Source of the DNA: Xyrauchen texanus
Lineage: Eukaryota; Chordata; Actinopteri; Cypriniformes; Catostomidae
DNA: 64,000 nucleotides
NCBI RefSeq assembly: GCF_025860055.1
Contig: NC_068277.1
Coordinates: forward strand, 56,650,625 to 56,714,624
Direction: 5' to 3'
Positions 55,389 to 64,000 of this stretch are shown one piece after another. Position numbers and translations under genes: made by a program. The notes beneath the pieces are model-generated. The model saw only the letters and a program-made list of their open reading frames with translations. It was not told where the DNA came from and ran no database searches. The first letter of the stretch is position 1. Each line of letters opens with the position of its first letter.

Positions 55389-56320
55389 TGTAAGGGGATA
55401 GAAATGGGCAAGGAGGAGCCGAGAACCGGCTTGACAATATAAATAATAGTTTAATGAGAAACTTAAACAAAAAGACACAAAACACACACGACGGTCAGCG
55501 GACCATAAACAACCTCTTTCTCATTGCACCACCATCGACCTTTATCCCTCTCAGAGGCTTCAAATCAAATCACTTTATTGTCACACGACCATATACACAA
55601 GTGCAACAGTGGGTGAAAGTCTTGTGTGCAGTTCCGAGCAACATAGCAGTCATGACAGTGACGAGACATATACACAATTTACATATCAAATGTACACATA
55701 AACACAATAATTATATACATTGTACAGTAAACAATACACACAATATAGAATGCACATACAGTAAAAATAAAAAGTATATAAAAAATATATATAATGTAGT
55801 TGTATTGTGGAGAATATAACTATGACAGTCCAGTGTAAGATAAGATTAATAAAGTGCAATGCTGATTTATATTGATTGTGAGAGATCAAGTGTTCAAAGT
55901 CTGATTGCTTGGGGGAAGAAGCTGTCATGTAGTGGGCTGGTGCGGGTCCTGATGCTGCGATACCGCCTGCCTGATGGCAGCAGTGAGAGCAGCCCATGGC
56001 TCGGGTGGCTGGAGTCTCTGATGATACTCCGAGCTTTTTTCACACACCGCCTGTTATAGATGTCCTGGAGGGAGGGAAGCTCACCTCCGATGATGTGTCT
56101 GGCAGTTTGCACCACCCAATGCAGGCCACTCCTCCACCCTCTAATGGACGACAGCAGTGCTTCCCCGCTCGCGGTCAGCGGTCAGCGGTCCCAGGCCGCT
56201 GTCGCACCGCTGTCACACCACCATCCACGTCGGCCTTTATCCCTCTTGGAGGCTTAATTAGCCTGGTAAGGGACCGGGTGTATATAATCACGACCCGGCC
56301 CCGCCCTCCACCCTGTCACA
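55389..56320 (-). mobile_element. LTR (solo) carrying an L2 insertion
   Basis: Begins TGTAAGGGG and ends CTGTCACA on the plus strand, with 5-bp flanks CATAT (55384-55388) and CAAAT (56321-56325), one mismatch. In minus orientation a TATATA motif lies near its start and ATTAAA near its end, the expected order for U3-R-U5. About 600 bp of the 932 are an L2 fragment. Duplicated phrases on both sides of the L2 (TTTATCCCTCTCAGAGGCTT and TTTATCCCTCTTGGAGGCTT) mark the interior. No internal retrotransposon sequence is present, hence a solo LTR. Confidence 0.72.
55556..56150 (-). mobile_element. L2 LINE 3' end inside the LTR
   Basis: Minus-strand C-terminus of an L2 ORF2: VQTARHIIGGELPSLQDIYN, RRCVKKARSIIRDSSHPSHG and LLSLLPSGRRYRSIRTRTSP, ending DSFFPQAIRL (about 55894). 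The 3' untranslated region continues to about 55556. It is a separate copy from the L2 RT fragment at 143-1520, which lacks this part. Confidence 0.85.
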
Positions 56321-56965
56321 CAAATAAACTAAACAATCCATCACCATTCTTTTTATTAATTTGCAAAGATTTGAAGTTAGTGCTATAATTAGTTGGAATA
56401 GACTGATCCTTACCTGGTTTTGCTATTTGGACCACAACACCATGTTTCCAGGAAGAGGGAAGCTTTCTTTCTTCAAATATCCTATTGAAAAGATCTAATA
56501 TTACATTTGATGATGTATCTGATAGATGTTTAAGCATTTTGACACAAACTTGGTCCTTCCATGGAGATGTATGTCTCATCTCCACAAGAACCTATTTTAG
56601 CTCATATAAAGACAAATATACATCTACAGTAGATCCAGAAAGATCTGTTTTCTTCAAGACTTCTGGATTCTCTCTCAAACACTGTTCTCTGTATTGCCTC
56701 ACCTCATCTGATTCATTACCATTACCAAGCACTTTGGCAAATGTTTTAGCTAACACTTCATCTTCATCATTGACTATTTGTTTCACTTATCAAAACAAAA
56801 ATGGAGCTCCTATGATTACTGCCCATATTCCTTATCACACCCCATAAATCACTCATTTCTACTTTCTCTCCAATTGTGTCACAAAATTCTCTCCAGTGCT
56901 TTCTTTTGTCAATTCTTATCAATTTTCTAACCTGTGCCTGTACTCTTTTATACATAATAAAATCT

Positions 56966-57904
56966 TCAAATTGATGCTCTGTTTCTGGCTCTTATCATCT
57001 TACTACAATCTTCCATCCACCCCAGTACTGCTCTCTTCTTATGCATTCCCTTGCTTTTTCCTATCATATCTTCTGCTGTATCACAAATAATTCCACACAT
57101 TTTATCATTAAGTTCTTCAGTATCTTTATTTACCTCATTTAAGCCCACCAATCTATCCTCAACATTTTCACTATATTTAATCCAATCTGCTAATTTGATT
57201 TTCCATATATTAATTATTCCCTTTCTTTCTTTAGACATTCCCAACCCTAATTTACATAATATGGGGAAATATTCACTTCCCATTAAAATATGCTCCAGGA
57301 CTCTCCCTTCACTTATCCTAGCCAAATTTTGAGACATAATTGTCAAATCTAAGGCTGAATTTCTCCCTGTAGCCATATCCATTCTTGTCACACTTCCATT
57401 ATTTACACCTATCAAGGTCTCCAAATCTAGAATGTCTACCACTATTTTTCCATTTTGATCAGTGCTCAAGCTACCCCACAATGTGCTATGTGCATTGAAA
57501 TCTCCACACCATATTTCCTTACTAACCTCCACACCTAATAATTCACTTCTTAATTTCTTATAAGGATTATAAAAATGTATTATTCTAATACTCTGTTCCC
57601 CAGTCCATACCTCCATGACTACTACTTCGTTTTCATTACTTATTTCCACTTTTCTAAATCCTATACCTAGCTTAATGAATGTAATTACCCCTCCACCATT
57701 ACAAACTTTCCTATCCTTTTGAACTGTTGCATACCCCTGAATCACAAAATTCAAATGGGGTTTTAACCAGGACTCCTGTATACAAATTACATGAGGTTTA
57801 TTCTCTAATTTATCAATAAACTTCTTAAATTCATGTGCGCTAGAAATTAGACTTCTGGCATTCCACTGGAGTGGTATTAATACCATTAAGAGCCACCACC
57901 ACAT
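56966..57904 (-). pseudogene. LINE apurinic-type endonuclease domain
   Basis: A 312-codon open stretch. Motifs of an APE-type nicking endonuclease: QWNARSL, ICIQESWLKP (catalytic Glu), IWCGDFNAHSTLWGS (Asp and Asn) and NSALDLTI. The last motif reads GSEYFPI where SDHFPI is expected, so the Asp-His pair is replaced and the enzyme is probably inactive. The frame is otherwise intact and runs on into the linker before the RT. Confidence 0.87.
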
Positions 57905-58045
57905 GCTGCCTGTGTATTTGACACCTGTACCTTGAGAATGTGATTTACTTTTTCCACTGATATTCCTTCAGCATCCAAGTATTTTCTTTCCGCTCTTATA
58001 ATTATTCTAATCCTTTTTGACTTACTTTCTGTTTGGGCAGAGCAG

Positions 58046-58875
58046 TTAACTACTACCAATGGTAGTTGATAGTTTATGAAATACCATTGTCTCATCATTC
58101 ACTCTACATTGGTTAGTGCATTTATCTGTCTCTCCATGAATTAATTCCTTCTGTTCTTTCTGCTGGTCTTTTTCTGAACATTCTTGATTGCTTCCGCATA
58201 TATCAATTGTTCTGATAGGATTGATATATGCGGAATTTACATTTTCAATTTCCTCAGCCTCTATCCTGACCTGGCATCCACTGTATCCCGCACTGTTGTC
58301 CACTCCGTAGTTGCAACACTTCGGACTCCCTCCTGTCCCACACTTCCCATATTCATGCTCACCACTACATTTTGTACAATGCTGTTTTCCTTTGCAGACC
58401 GCTGCCACATGTCCAAACCTCTGACATTTAAAGCATTTTACTGGAGGTAGTTTATAAGGATGGACCCCGTAGCTTACAAACCCAAGAAATACCCTCATAA
58501 AACTGTATCATGACTATCCATTTTCTTCTTGTTCTTGACATATTTAAGTAATTTGACATCCATTACTGCTTCCCCGGACAAATTCTTCTAAACAGTCTCA
58601 ACTGATATTTCTGTGGGGACTACTGTTATCACCCCCTACCCATGTCTTTTCAACCATTACTGAACATGATACTTTTTTTTCCCATTAGAGACTTTAAGCA
58701 TGCCACCACTTTTTGTTGTTTACTGTCCTTACAGAATATCAACAATCTTACATCTCATACCATCCTAGCACTTTTTGTTATTCCTACTGCATCTTTCAAT
58801 GCTTTTGTAACTTTGATAGGGTTTAAAGCATTTATTGAGCCTTATATGGTCTTCCTCCGCCATCACTATAATGAG
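58046..58875 (-). pseudogene. LINE ORF1 with zinc knuckles
   Basis: Starts at about 58875 (MAEEDHIRLNKCFKPYQSYK), breaks by frameshift, and resumes at 58498. The resumed part has CCHC zinc knuckles CFKCQRFGHVAAVC and CTKCSGEHEYGKC, then KCCNYGVDNSAGYSGC. It is a nucleic-acid chaperone in the LINE particle, gag-like. Downstream, the region to 58046 is acidic and Lys/Glu-rich. Frameshifts between the halves make it a pseudogene. Confidence 0.8.
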
Positions 58876-58959
58876 AGACAGGTGTAGAGTAATTAAAGCC
58901 TAGGTGACGAGCCTTACTGCTTTCCCTCTCCCGCAGACAGACACAACTTATCCCTCTGT

Positions 58960-60434
58960 GAGCTGGTATCCACATATATGTTATCATAATATGCATATTT
59001 TTTAATCTGAACAGAGATTTATATATTTCATTGAATAAACTGCTTACTGTGAGATGTAAATGACTGAAATTACATTAATGCAGAACACGAAACTGTTCAA
59101 AGAACAACCTTTTTAATTTGTAACTCTTCTACCCACTGTAATGTTGTTGCAATTGCCATCATCTAGACTGTGTATATGGACAAATGATCTGATGTTCTTC
59201 TTTTAACACAAACTTGTAAGGCTGAAATACTAAAAGCAAAACCGGTGTTTCCTGTATTAGGAACCTTGGATCCATCAGTATATTATGGAATAAACATTTA
59301 ATAAAATGTTTGTAACGTATCTTCAACTAAGACTACTATATTTCTAAAACCTTTATGTACCTGCATTTCCTCAAGAATATAGAAATCAACTGACACCGAG
59401 AGAAACAGCCAGAATGGGGTTACTGATAACTGTACTGTGGGAATATATCTTTTCTGATTTAACGTCATGTCTCTGGCTTCTTTCTCAATGCTCCATGCAA
59501 AACACTCTCGTTTGACCCTTTCTCTCTCCCAACATAAGAGAAATACCTGTGTTGTTGGATGGCAGTCTTCTGAATGTCCTTGAAGATTTACCCAGTAGTT
59601 CATCATTAATTGTTTGTATCTAATATGCAGCGGCATTTCCCCAACCTCAACCTAAAGAGTGGACACAGGAGTCATTTTCAAACCACCAAAGTCTCAAAGC
59701 TTGAGCTTGCACCACCTCCACATTTTTTAATAAAGTTTTGTTGCTGATGGTTTTGTAAGCAATGCACCTATATTCTAACAATGATCTAATCAATGCTTCA
59801 TAAATATTTCTAATCGCAGATCTGCTCGCTCCCCATTCTGACCCTATTAAACATCTCATCACACTGAATATATTTTTACACTTGGTGATTATCTTATGAA
59901 TATGTTTGTGGCAGCGGGGGCGTGGTCAAGCGCCCGTCTGGGAGAGGAAAGCGGTAAGGGCGCTTACACCTGAGCTAAATTATGCCTAAACACCTGTCTC
60001 TAATTCCAGTGAGCACGAGGAGAGCGGCATAAAAACAGACACAGAGCCTATCCCACTGGCAATGTAAGGGGAGAGAGACCACAAGCAGACCCAGTGTTTG
60101 TCATTTTTATTGTGTGTGCAAATAGTGTGAGAAAAATATAATTAAAAAGACTTACCTTGAGAGGAAGACCTGTTTCCTGTCCTCCTTCACCAGAACGGTG
60201 CTACAATGTTCATTCCATGTTAACTTTGCGTTAAACCACACAACCAGAAACCTAAATATTTTCACTTGTTCTATCCTTTGTCCATACATCTTTATCTGCA
60301 AATCTACACCTCTCTTTCTAGTGAACATTACAGTTTTTTTCTACTGAAAACTTGCATATCAAGATACAGACTTGACAAATATTTCTCCCATAATCTCTTG
60401 ATAGAATTAGAGCTCCATCCCCCAGACTCTAAAT
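58960..60434 (-). mobile_element. I-clade LINE copy 2, RT end to RNase H
   Basis: A second, 5'-truncated copy of a related LINE. Pieces: QIKMYGQRIEQVKIFRFLVV (about 60240-60300), GASRSAIRNIYEALIRSLLE with IAYKTISNKTLLKNVEVVQA (59860-59700), EVGEMPLHIRYKQLMMNYWV (about 59590-59650), and RNase H YTDGSKVPNTGNTGFAFSI (about 59225-59285). It lies head to tail with copy 1. A solo LTR interrupts it at 59907-60205. Confidence 0.83.
59907..60205 (+). mobile_element. Solo LTR with perfect 5-bp target copy
   Basis: 299 bp beginning TGTGGCAGCGG and ending GTGCTACA, flanked by ATGTT on both sides (59902-59906 and 60206-60210). A TATA-like GCATAAAAAC lies at about 60028 and ATTAAAAAG at about 60141, as expected for plus orientation. 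The LINE sequence is continuous when it is removed. The perfect target copies suggest a fairly recent insertion, then recombination between its two LTRs. Confidence 0.92.
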
Positions 60435-62470
60435 GAACAGGGAGTAATACACTTATGCCTCATTACCTTTTCCAAAAGCAGGTAATGCTTTTGGAAATAT
60501 GCCGCTTTAGGGGGGTGTATGCTACTCCCAAAGACAATACAGAGCAGGTGGCACAACTGTAAATACCTATAGAACATTCCCAACTGGGAATCCCAAAAAG
60601 CTGAAAAAACTTTTCAAATGATCTCAAAACTCTGCTCTCATTTAGGTCACCGAGTATAGCAATCCCAATCACAATCCACTCTGACTAGCAGAGAGGGGAC
60701 TTATCAATAAAGAATTTTGGGTTCAGCCACATGCTTGAGGCAAATATAAAATACATTTCAGAATGAAACACTCTGGACACTTTTGTCCATATTTCTCAGA
60801 TTAACTTGATAGAAAGGCTTTGCAATGGCGAAAAGGGGCAAGAAATACAAAACCAGGGAAAGGGCTCTCTCAGGTGGAAGCGACAAGTGAGTAAAATGTC
60901 TGAGATCGAATGCATAATAATAAAACAAAATCTTGGGTAGGCCTAGCCCACCTTTGTCAATCAGTCTATGTAACTTGTTAAAATCTAATCAGCTAATCAG
61001 ACAAATTTGTGGGGAATAAAATGCCCAATTATTTAATGCCCTGTTTGGGCCACTGGAAGGCACTTGGCTGGAAAGCTGTTACTGGACAGTATGCTGTCAG
61101 AGCCAGAGCTTTGGATTTAGACCAATTAACTGTATCCTGAGAAATTAGAAAAGGAATGAATAATTCTGTGGAGGCAAGGCATAGATCGAGTGGAGCAAAA
61201 GATTATGCTCCACACCTCCTGCCATCACCCCTGGAAAATCATCTTCCTTTCTTATTGCGGCTGCTAATGGTTCCAGGGTAAGGCAGAACGAGGAAAGAGG
61301 GCAACCATGCCAGGTGTCCCTATCCATAGTAATTTAATCTGAAATTAATCAATTTGTTTGCACCGCCGCTACCGGGTGTCTATAAAGTAACTTAATCCAC
61401 CCAATAACAGTATTCCCGAACCCGTATATTAATGTCTAGCTGGATCAGGGAAATTGGAGGATAAATCTTACATTAACTTGGATCTTTGTCTTTTTTTTTT
61501 TTTTAAATCAGACTGATCCAGGCTTGTGTCATGGTAGGAGGAAGCTTTCCATTCTTTAATGATTCTGTATAAACTTCTAACAAAAGTGGAGCCAGTTCTG
61601 TAGCATAAGATCTCAAAAATTCAGCAGCAAAACCATCTGGGGAGTCTGATAATTCACCTTGATATATTGCCTGTAGGTAAGGCCTTAATTACCTCGCCAT
61701 CTCCTCCAAGGTTATTTCAGAATCAAAAGAAGTTTTTTGCTCAGTCGTCAGTTTAGGATGTTCTAATGGTTCCACAAACTTTCTAATATCCTCATCAGTA
61801 GACGAAGATGTGGAATTATAGAGATCAAGATATAATTCTTTAAAAGCATTATTAATATCAATGGCCAAGGTAACAATTTCACCACCAGCAGATTTCACTG
61901 AGGGAATGGTAGAAAAAGACTATCTCTGCTTTATATATCTAGCCAAAATCTTCCCTGCTTTGTCCCCTGACTAAAAGTATGACTGTCTTGCCCTACATAA
62001 CCAAAACTCCATCTTCTGTGACAAAATAGTATTATATCTGTATTTCAATCAGGTCAATTCCCTGAGGATCGCCAGACAACATTCGGTGCTTCAGCACTGC
62101 CTCAGTACTTTTAATATTCCCTTCCAACTCCACGAGTTCTCGTGCTTTGGATTTTTTGATGAATGAGGCATACTGTATTATCTGACCCCTATGAACCGCT
62201 TTAAGTGCCTCCCAAGCCACACCCAAAGAGGATACTGAGGACCAGTTGGTTTCCATATAAACATTGCTTTTAGCCTTTAATGTTTGCTGGAAATCAGGAT
62301 TTTGCCAAATGGATACATTAAAGCGCTAAATATATGATTTATTTTTCTCCATATGTGGCAACACCTCTAAAATCATGAGGGTGTGATATGAGACTAAAAT
62401 GTTTCCAATTGAGCAATCAACAATATGTAACCCACTCGAAAATAGCCTACTAACTACATAATGTTTTCCC
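60435..62470 (-). mobile_element. L1-clade LINE copy C, inverted relative to copy A
   Basis: Same family as copy A. Pieces running leftward: HIVDCSIGNILVSYHTLMIL (endonuclease end, about 62430), METNWSSVSSLGVAWEALKA and IIQYASFIKKSKA, KSAGGEIVTLAIDINNAFKE with YLDLYNSTSSSTDEDIRKF, the RT piece GCPLSSFCLTLEPLAAAI (61240-61310), and the C-terminal GDLNESRVLRSFEKFFQLFG (60570-60650). The palm region between is mostly deleted. No SINE is present at the position where copy A has one. Confidence 0.85.
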
Positions 62471-62649
62471 TGCACACCGTATTTGTCCAGTAGGTGGCAG
62501 TGGTGGCGCTGCACAGAGGGGAAATTGTTACACTGATTTTCGGAGAAGAAGACAGAAATCGTGAACAGCAGAACGATAGAGCTGAAGCCCTATTTCGATT
62601 TTCCACACTGAGTAATAAAGTTAAAAATAAAAAAAAATAACATTTAAGA
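62471..62649. other. Junction between L1 and the proline-rich element
   Basis: CAGTAGGTGGCAGTGGTGGC at about 62491 resembles the 3' motif of the I-clade LINE. The rest is AT-rich with an A-run near 62630. Confidence 0.4.
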
Positions 62650-62990
62650 GCTAGTTAAAAGGGTTTTTCCCACCAAACCTACTTTTAAGGCAGGAATAAC
62701 AGAGCAAAGGGGCGGTTGCCACCGGCGACGCGGCTGGACGCTCCGCGATTATATTGAGGAGACTCTGCTCGCCTGCGCCTCGCCGTTCACTGTGGGCGTC
62801 GTCAAGGAGAACCCTGCCTCTCCTCCCACAGTGGTAATCCTCCAATCGTCCATGGCTCGTCCCTTCACGCCTGGCCCGCCTGTCAGCAAGCCAACCCCCA
62901 CGCCTGCCTTGGTCAAAGAGCCAGCGCTGCCAGCTTCGTCCGCCCGGAGGAGGAGGAGAAAAGGAAGGGCCTCTGCTCCCCAGCCAACGC

Positions 62991-63140
62991 CTGCCACGGT
63001 CAGCGAGCCAGCGCCTGCAGCCCCTACCGTCAGTGAGCCAGTGCCTGCGGCCCCTACCGTCCCAGAGCCAGCGCCTGCAGCCCCTACCGTCCCAGAGCCA
63101 GCGCCTGTAGCCTCGACCGTCCCAGAGCCAGCGCATCCCG
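62991..63140 (+). repeat. 30-bp minisatellite (PEPAPAAPTV)
   Basis: Four to five units of 30 bp, each containing GAGCCAGCGCCTGCAGCCCC and TACCGTC, with point differences. The period is a multiple of three, so the reading frame is kept. Confidence 0.9.
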
Positions 63141-63149
63141 AGCCTCCCA

Positions 63150-63430
63150 GGGCTCTGCCTCTCGATCCTCACAGGGCTCCGCCTCTCGAGTCTTCCAGGG
63201 CTTAGCCTCTCGAGCCACCCAGGGCTCCACCTCTCGAGCCTCCCAGGGCTCCGCCTCTCGAGCCACCCAGGGCTCCGCCTCTCGATCCTCCCAGGGCTCC
63301 GCCTCTCAAGCCTCCCAGGGCTCCGCCTCTCGAGCCACCCAGGGCTCTGCCTCCCGAGCCTCCCAGGGCTCTGCCTCCCGAGCCTCCCAGGGCTCCGCCT
63401 CCCGAGCCTCCCAGGGCTCCGCCTCTAGAG
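63150..63430 (+). repeat. 24-bp minisatellite (RAPPLEPP)
   Basis: About eleven units of 24 bp containing CCCAGGGCTCCGCCTCTCGA. They alternate GAGCC and GATCC variants. The period keeps the frame. Confidence 0.92.
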
Positions 63431-63750
63431 CCTCCTACGGCGCCACCTCCCTCGGCTCCGCCTCCACAGCCTTCCAGGGCTCCGCCTCTAGAGCATCCTA
63501 CGGCGCCACCTCCCTCGGCTCTGCCTCCAGAGCCTTCCAGGGCTCCGCCTCAAGAGCCTCCTACGGCGCCACCTCCCTCGGCTCCGCCTCAACAGCCTCC
63601 TACGGCACCACCTCCCTCGGCTCTGCCTCCAGAGCCTTCCAGGGCTCTGCCTCAAGAGCCTCCTACGGTGCCACCTCCCTCGGCCCCTGCCTCCAGAGCC
63701 TTCCAGGGCTCCGCCTCAAGAGCCTCCTATGGCGCCACCTCCCTCAGCTC
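63430..63750 (+). repeat. 63-bp higher-order minisatellite
   Basis: Units of about 63 bp built from CCTACGGCGCCACCTCCCTC, GGCTCCGCCTC and CTTCCAGGGCTCCGCCTC. Four to five copies; one is extended by an inner duplication near 63590, and one has an extra base (GGCCCCTGCC near 63687) that shifts the frame. Confidence 0.88.
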
Positions 63751-64000
63751 CGCCTCCTGAGCCTCCGATGGTTCCGCCTACCACGGCCCCGTCTCCTGAG
63801 CCTCCCTCGGCTCTGCCTCCAAAGACTTCCATGGCTCCACCCACCTTGGCTACGCCCTCTGATTTCCCCATGGCGGTGGTTCTGAGGCCGACTCCCAGAC
63901 CTCCCAAACCTGTCCTGTGGCCGACTCCGAGGCCTCCTGAACCGGTCCCTGTCTGGTGGCCGCTTCCCAGGCCTCCTGAACCGGTCCTTGTCCGGTGGCC

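Larger units (their letters stand above)
54980..56760 (-). pseudogene. LINE reverse transcriptase, split by an LTR
   Basis: Before the LTR: SPWKDQVCVKMLKHLSD and SWKHGVVVQIAKPGKDQSIP (56585-56330), the fingers region. After the LTR: VFFDIEKALFNIM (first catalytic Asp, about 55245-55280), then SLYADNGALWKRGRNVKYVE (about 55130-55190), where the active site is YADN rather than YADD, and AIDEVGNWAYSWGFQFSVTK. Several stops. Confidence 0.82.
53698..58950 (-). mobile_element. I-clade LINE copy 1 with ORF1, endonuclease, RT and RNase H
   Basis: A nearly full-length but mutated LINE reading leftward. ORF1 is at about 58875-58046, endonuclease 57904-56966, RT about 56760-54980, RNase H about 54690-54220. 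The 3' end carries the AGGTGGCAGAAATGCACC motif and finishes with GAAGAAGAA repeats at about 53710. Encoded RNase H together with zinc knuckles in ORF1 points to the I clade (Nimb-like in fish). An LTR inserted at 55389-56320 splits the RT. Its 3' end stops 150 bp before the SNRPA1 start codon. Confidence 0.85.
62650..64000 (+). mobile_element. Proline-rich coding region of a probable LTR element, partial
   Basis: A GC-rich block unlike its surroundings, continuing past the window. One plus-strand frame runs from about 62750: NPASPPTVVILQSSMARPFT, a basic RRRRRKGR patch (about 62945), four or five 10-residue repeats of the PEPAPAAPTV type, then many RAPPLEPP repeats. A stop occurs at about 63203, after which the same frame continues with repeats until a frameshift near 63687. 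The end is rich in Pro-Arg (RPPEPVLVRWP). I associate this wording with internal regions of fish Gypsy-type elements, but no enzyme domain is visible to prove it. Confidence 0.45.

Noticed and set aside
62651..63266. Arg/Gly/Trp-rich open frames on the minus strand
   Set aside because: They are the reverse reading of the proline-rich minisatellites; the periodicity alone keeps them open.

Overview
The window looks like nuclear DNA from a ray-finned fish, most likely a cypriniform. It carries one spliced vertebrate gene, SNRPA1 (the U2 snRNP protein U2A'), surrounded by fish-type repeats: Tc1, hAT and piggyBac DNA transposons, L1, L2 and I-clade LINEs, Gypsy-type LTR elements and tRNA-derived SINEs. 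There is no operon-like gene packing. The order assignment rests on the look of the repeats and is inference.

SNRPA1 runs on the minus strand. Exon 1 (53466-53547), exon 2 (42725-42872), exon 3 (5551-5629), exon 4 (5396-5442) and exon 5 (5214-5316) encode the first 153 codons in one continuous phase, with GT/AG junctions throughout. The remaining exons lie beyond base 1. Introns 3 and 4 are 108 and 79 bp, while introns 1 and 2 are 10.6 and 37.1 kb. Almost everything between 5.6 and 53.5 kb is therefore intron filled with mobile DNA.

Layout: 1-5.2 kb holds a hAT MITE end, an L2 fragment, a hAT with another element nested in its reading frame, and two truncated Tc1 elements. 6.0-7.6 kb is a complete but mutated Tc1. 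8.66-20.6 kb is an L1 split by a deep nest: a Tc1 contains a piggyBac-like element, which contains a hAT, which contains a second piggyBac-like element. A decayed Gypsy element lies beside this nest. 21.5-41.2 kb is a tandem array of four 5-6 kb units that alternate in type, so the real period is a dimer of about 10.3 kb. Two of the units carry an SGNH-hydrolase reading frame followed by a histone-type 3' stem-loop; one copy is intact and one is broken. 42.9-46.4 kb has a Tc1 relic and nested hAT-like elements. 48.0-52.7 kb is a second L1 split by a hAT with a perfect target duplication. 53.7-60.4 kb, upstream of SNRPA1, has two I-clade LINEs interrupted by LTRs. 60.4-62.5 kb is an inverted L1 fragment. 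62.65-64 kb is a proline-rich, minisatellite-built reading frame, probably from an LTR element.

The only host gene I can assign firmly is SNRPA1. The points most worth checking are the SGNH gene with its histone-like 3' end, the dimeric array that carries it, a phase-compatible candidate alternative first exon for SNRPA1 at 8553-8575, and the nested insertions, whose target duplications allow the order of events to be read.
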